Origin: Microbacterium sediminis | GTDB lineage: Bacteria; Actinomycetota; Actinomycetes; Actinomycetales; Microbacteriaceae | Direction: 5' to 3' | Assembly (NCBI RefSeq): GCF_004564075.1 | Contig: NZ_CP038256.1 | Location: forward strand, 372,001-436,000 | Length of the DNA stretch: 64,000 nucleotides | Shown: in pieces, positions 63,931-64,000 of the stretch | Layout of the letters: each line of letters opens with the position of its first letter | Position numbering within the stretch: the stretch's first letter is position 1 | Notes under the pieces: model-generated | What the model was told of the DNA's origin: nothing | Database searches by the model: none | The model's input: only the letters and a program-made list of their open reading frames with translations | Made by a program: the position numbers and the translations under genes

Positions 63931-64000
63931 TCGCAGCAGGGGACGGGCTGCGCCGACCGGTGTGGGGGAGGGGAGCGTCTCAGTCGGCGATGGCGCGATC

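Overview
The window is high-GC DNA (roughly 70% by eye). Its gene order (ftsH-folE-folP-folB-folK-DUF3180-two PH-domain genes-DUF2520-lysS), repeated GTG starts, 4-bp stop/start overlaps and many probable leaderless genes point to an actinobacterium, most likely a Microbacteriaceae member close to Microbacterium. This placement is inferred from gene content and not from any search.

Layout. 1-11257 is chromosomal accessory metabolism: the end of a sugar ABC transporter, a GH3 beta-glucosidase and a ROK regulator; CorA; a TetR/SDR divergon with two identical-format operators; a VOC protein; a frameshifted zinc-free oxidoreductase divergent from a MarR regulator across a 16-bp-armed palindrome; a dehalogenase-like hydrolase, an SRPBCC protein and a second SDR. 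11276-18990 is a 7.6-kb island inserted in the 3' half of tRNA-Phe and bounded by a perfect 74-bp direct repeat. It has no integrase left. It holds a VIT-type transporter, a type I restriction cluster reduced to a stub of hsdM and an hsdS gene split by two IS256-family copies, and the tail of a TniA/TniB-like transposon. 18945-42474 is core chromosome: three tRNAs, a Tat-exported M23 peptidase, ppa, tilS, hpt, ftsH, the folate genes, PH-domain membrane proteins, lysS, cls, a lipid kinase, serS, a HAD phosphatase, tRNA-Ser(UGA) and an LCP protein.

From tRNA-Ser(GCU) at 42519 a second mobile region runs to at least 58.0 kb and probably beyond the window. It starts with a tyrosine integrase pointing at the tRNA, then an excisionase-like HTH gene and a NrdH-like glutaredoxin gene broken by nested IS5 and IS481 elements. 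Next come an Arg-rich repeat protein, a zeta-toxin/antitoxin pair, a methylase gene broken by a second identical IS5 copy with an apparently intact restriction-enzyme-like gene behind it, and a MobF relaxase. It reads as an integrative mobilizable element. Metal genes follow: a CmtR-type sensor with a CDF exporter, then an opposing operon lnt - DUF3515 lipoprotein - CopD/CtaG-like protein - CopC.

Main themes. Both restriction systems have been inactivated by insertion sequences from different families. All three split genes (hsdS, the NrdH-like gene, the methylase) rejoin exactly in frame when the elements and one copy of each target duplication are removed, so these are recent, clean insertions. 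The IS5 element carries a passenger gene for a small thioredoxin-fold-like protein, present in both copies.
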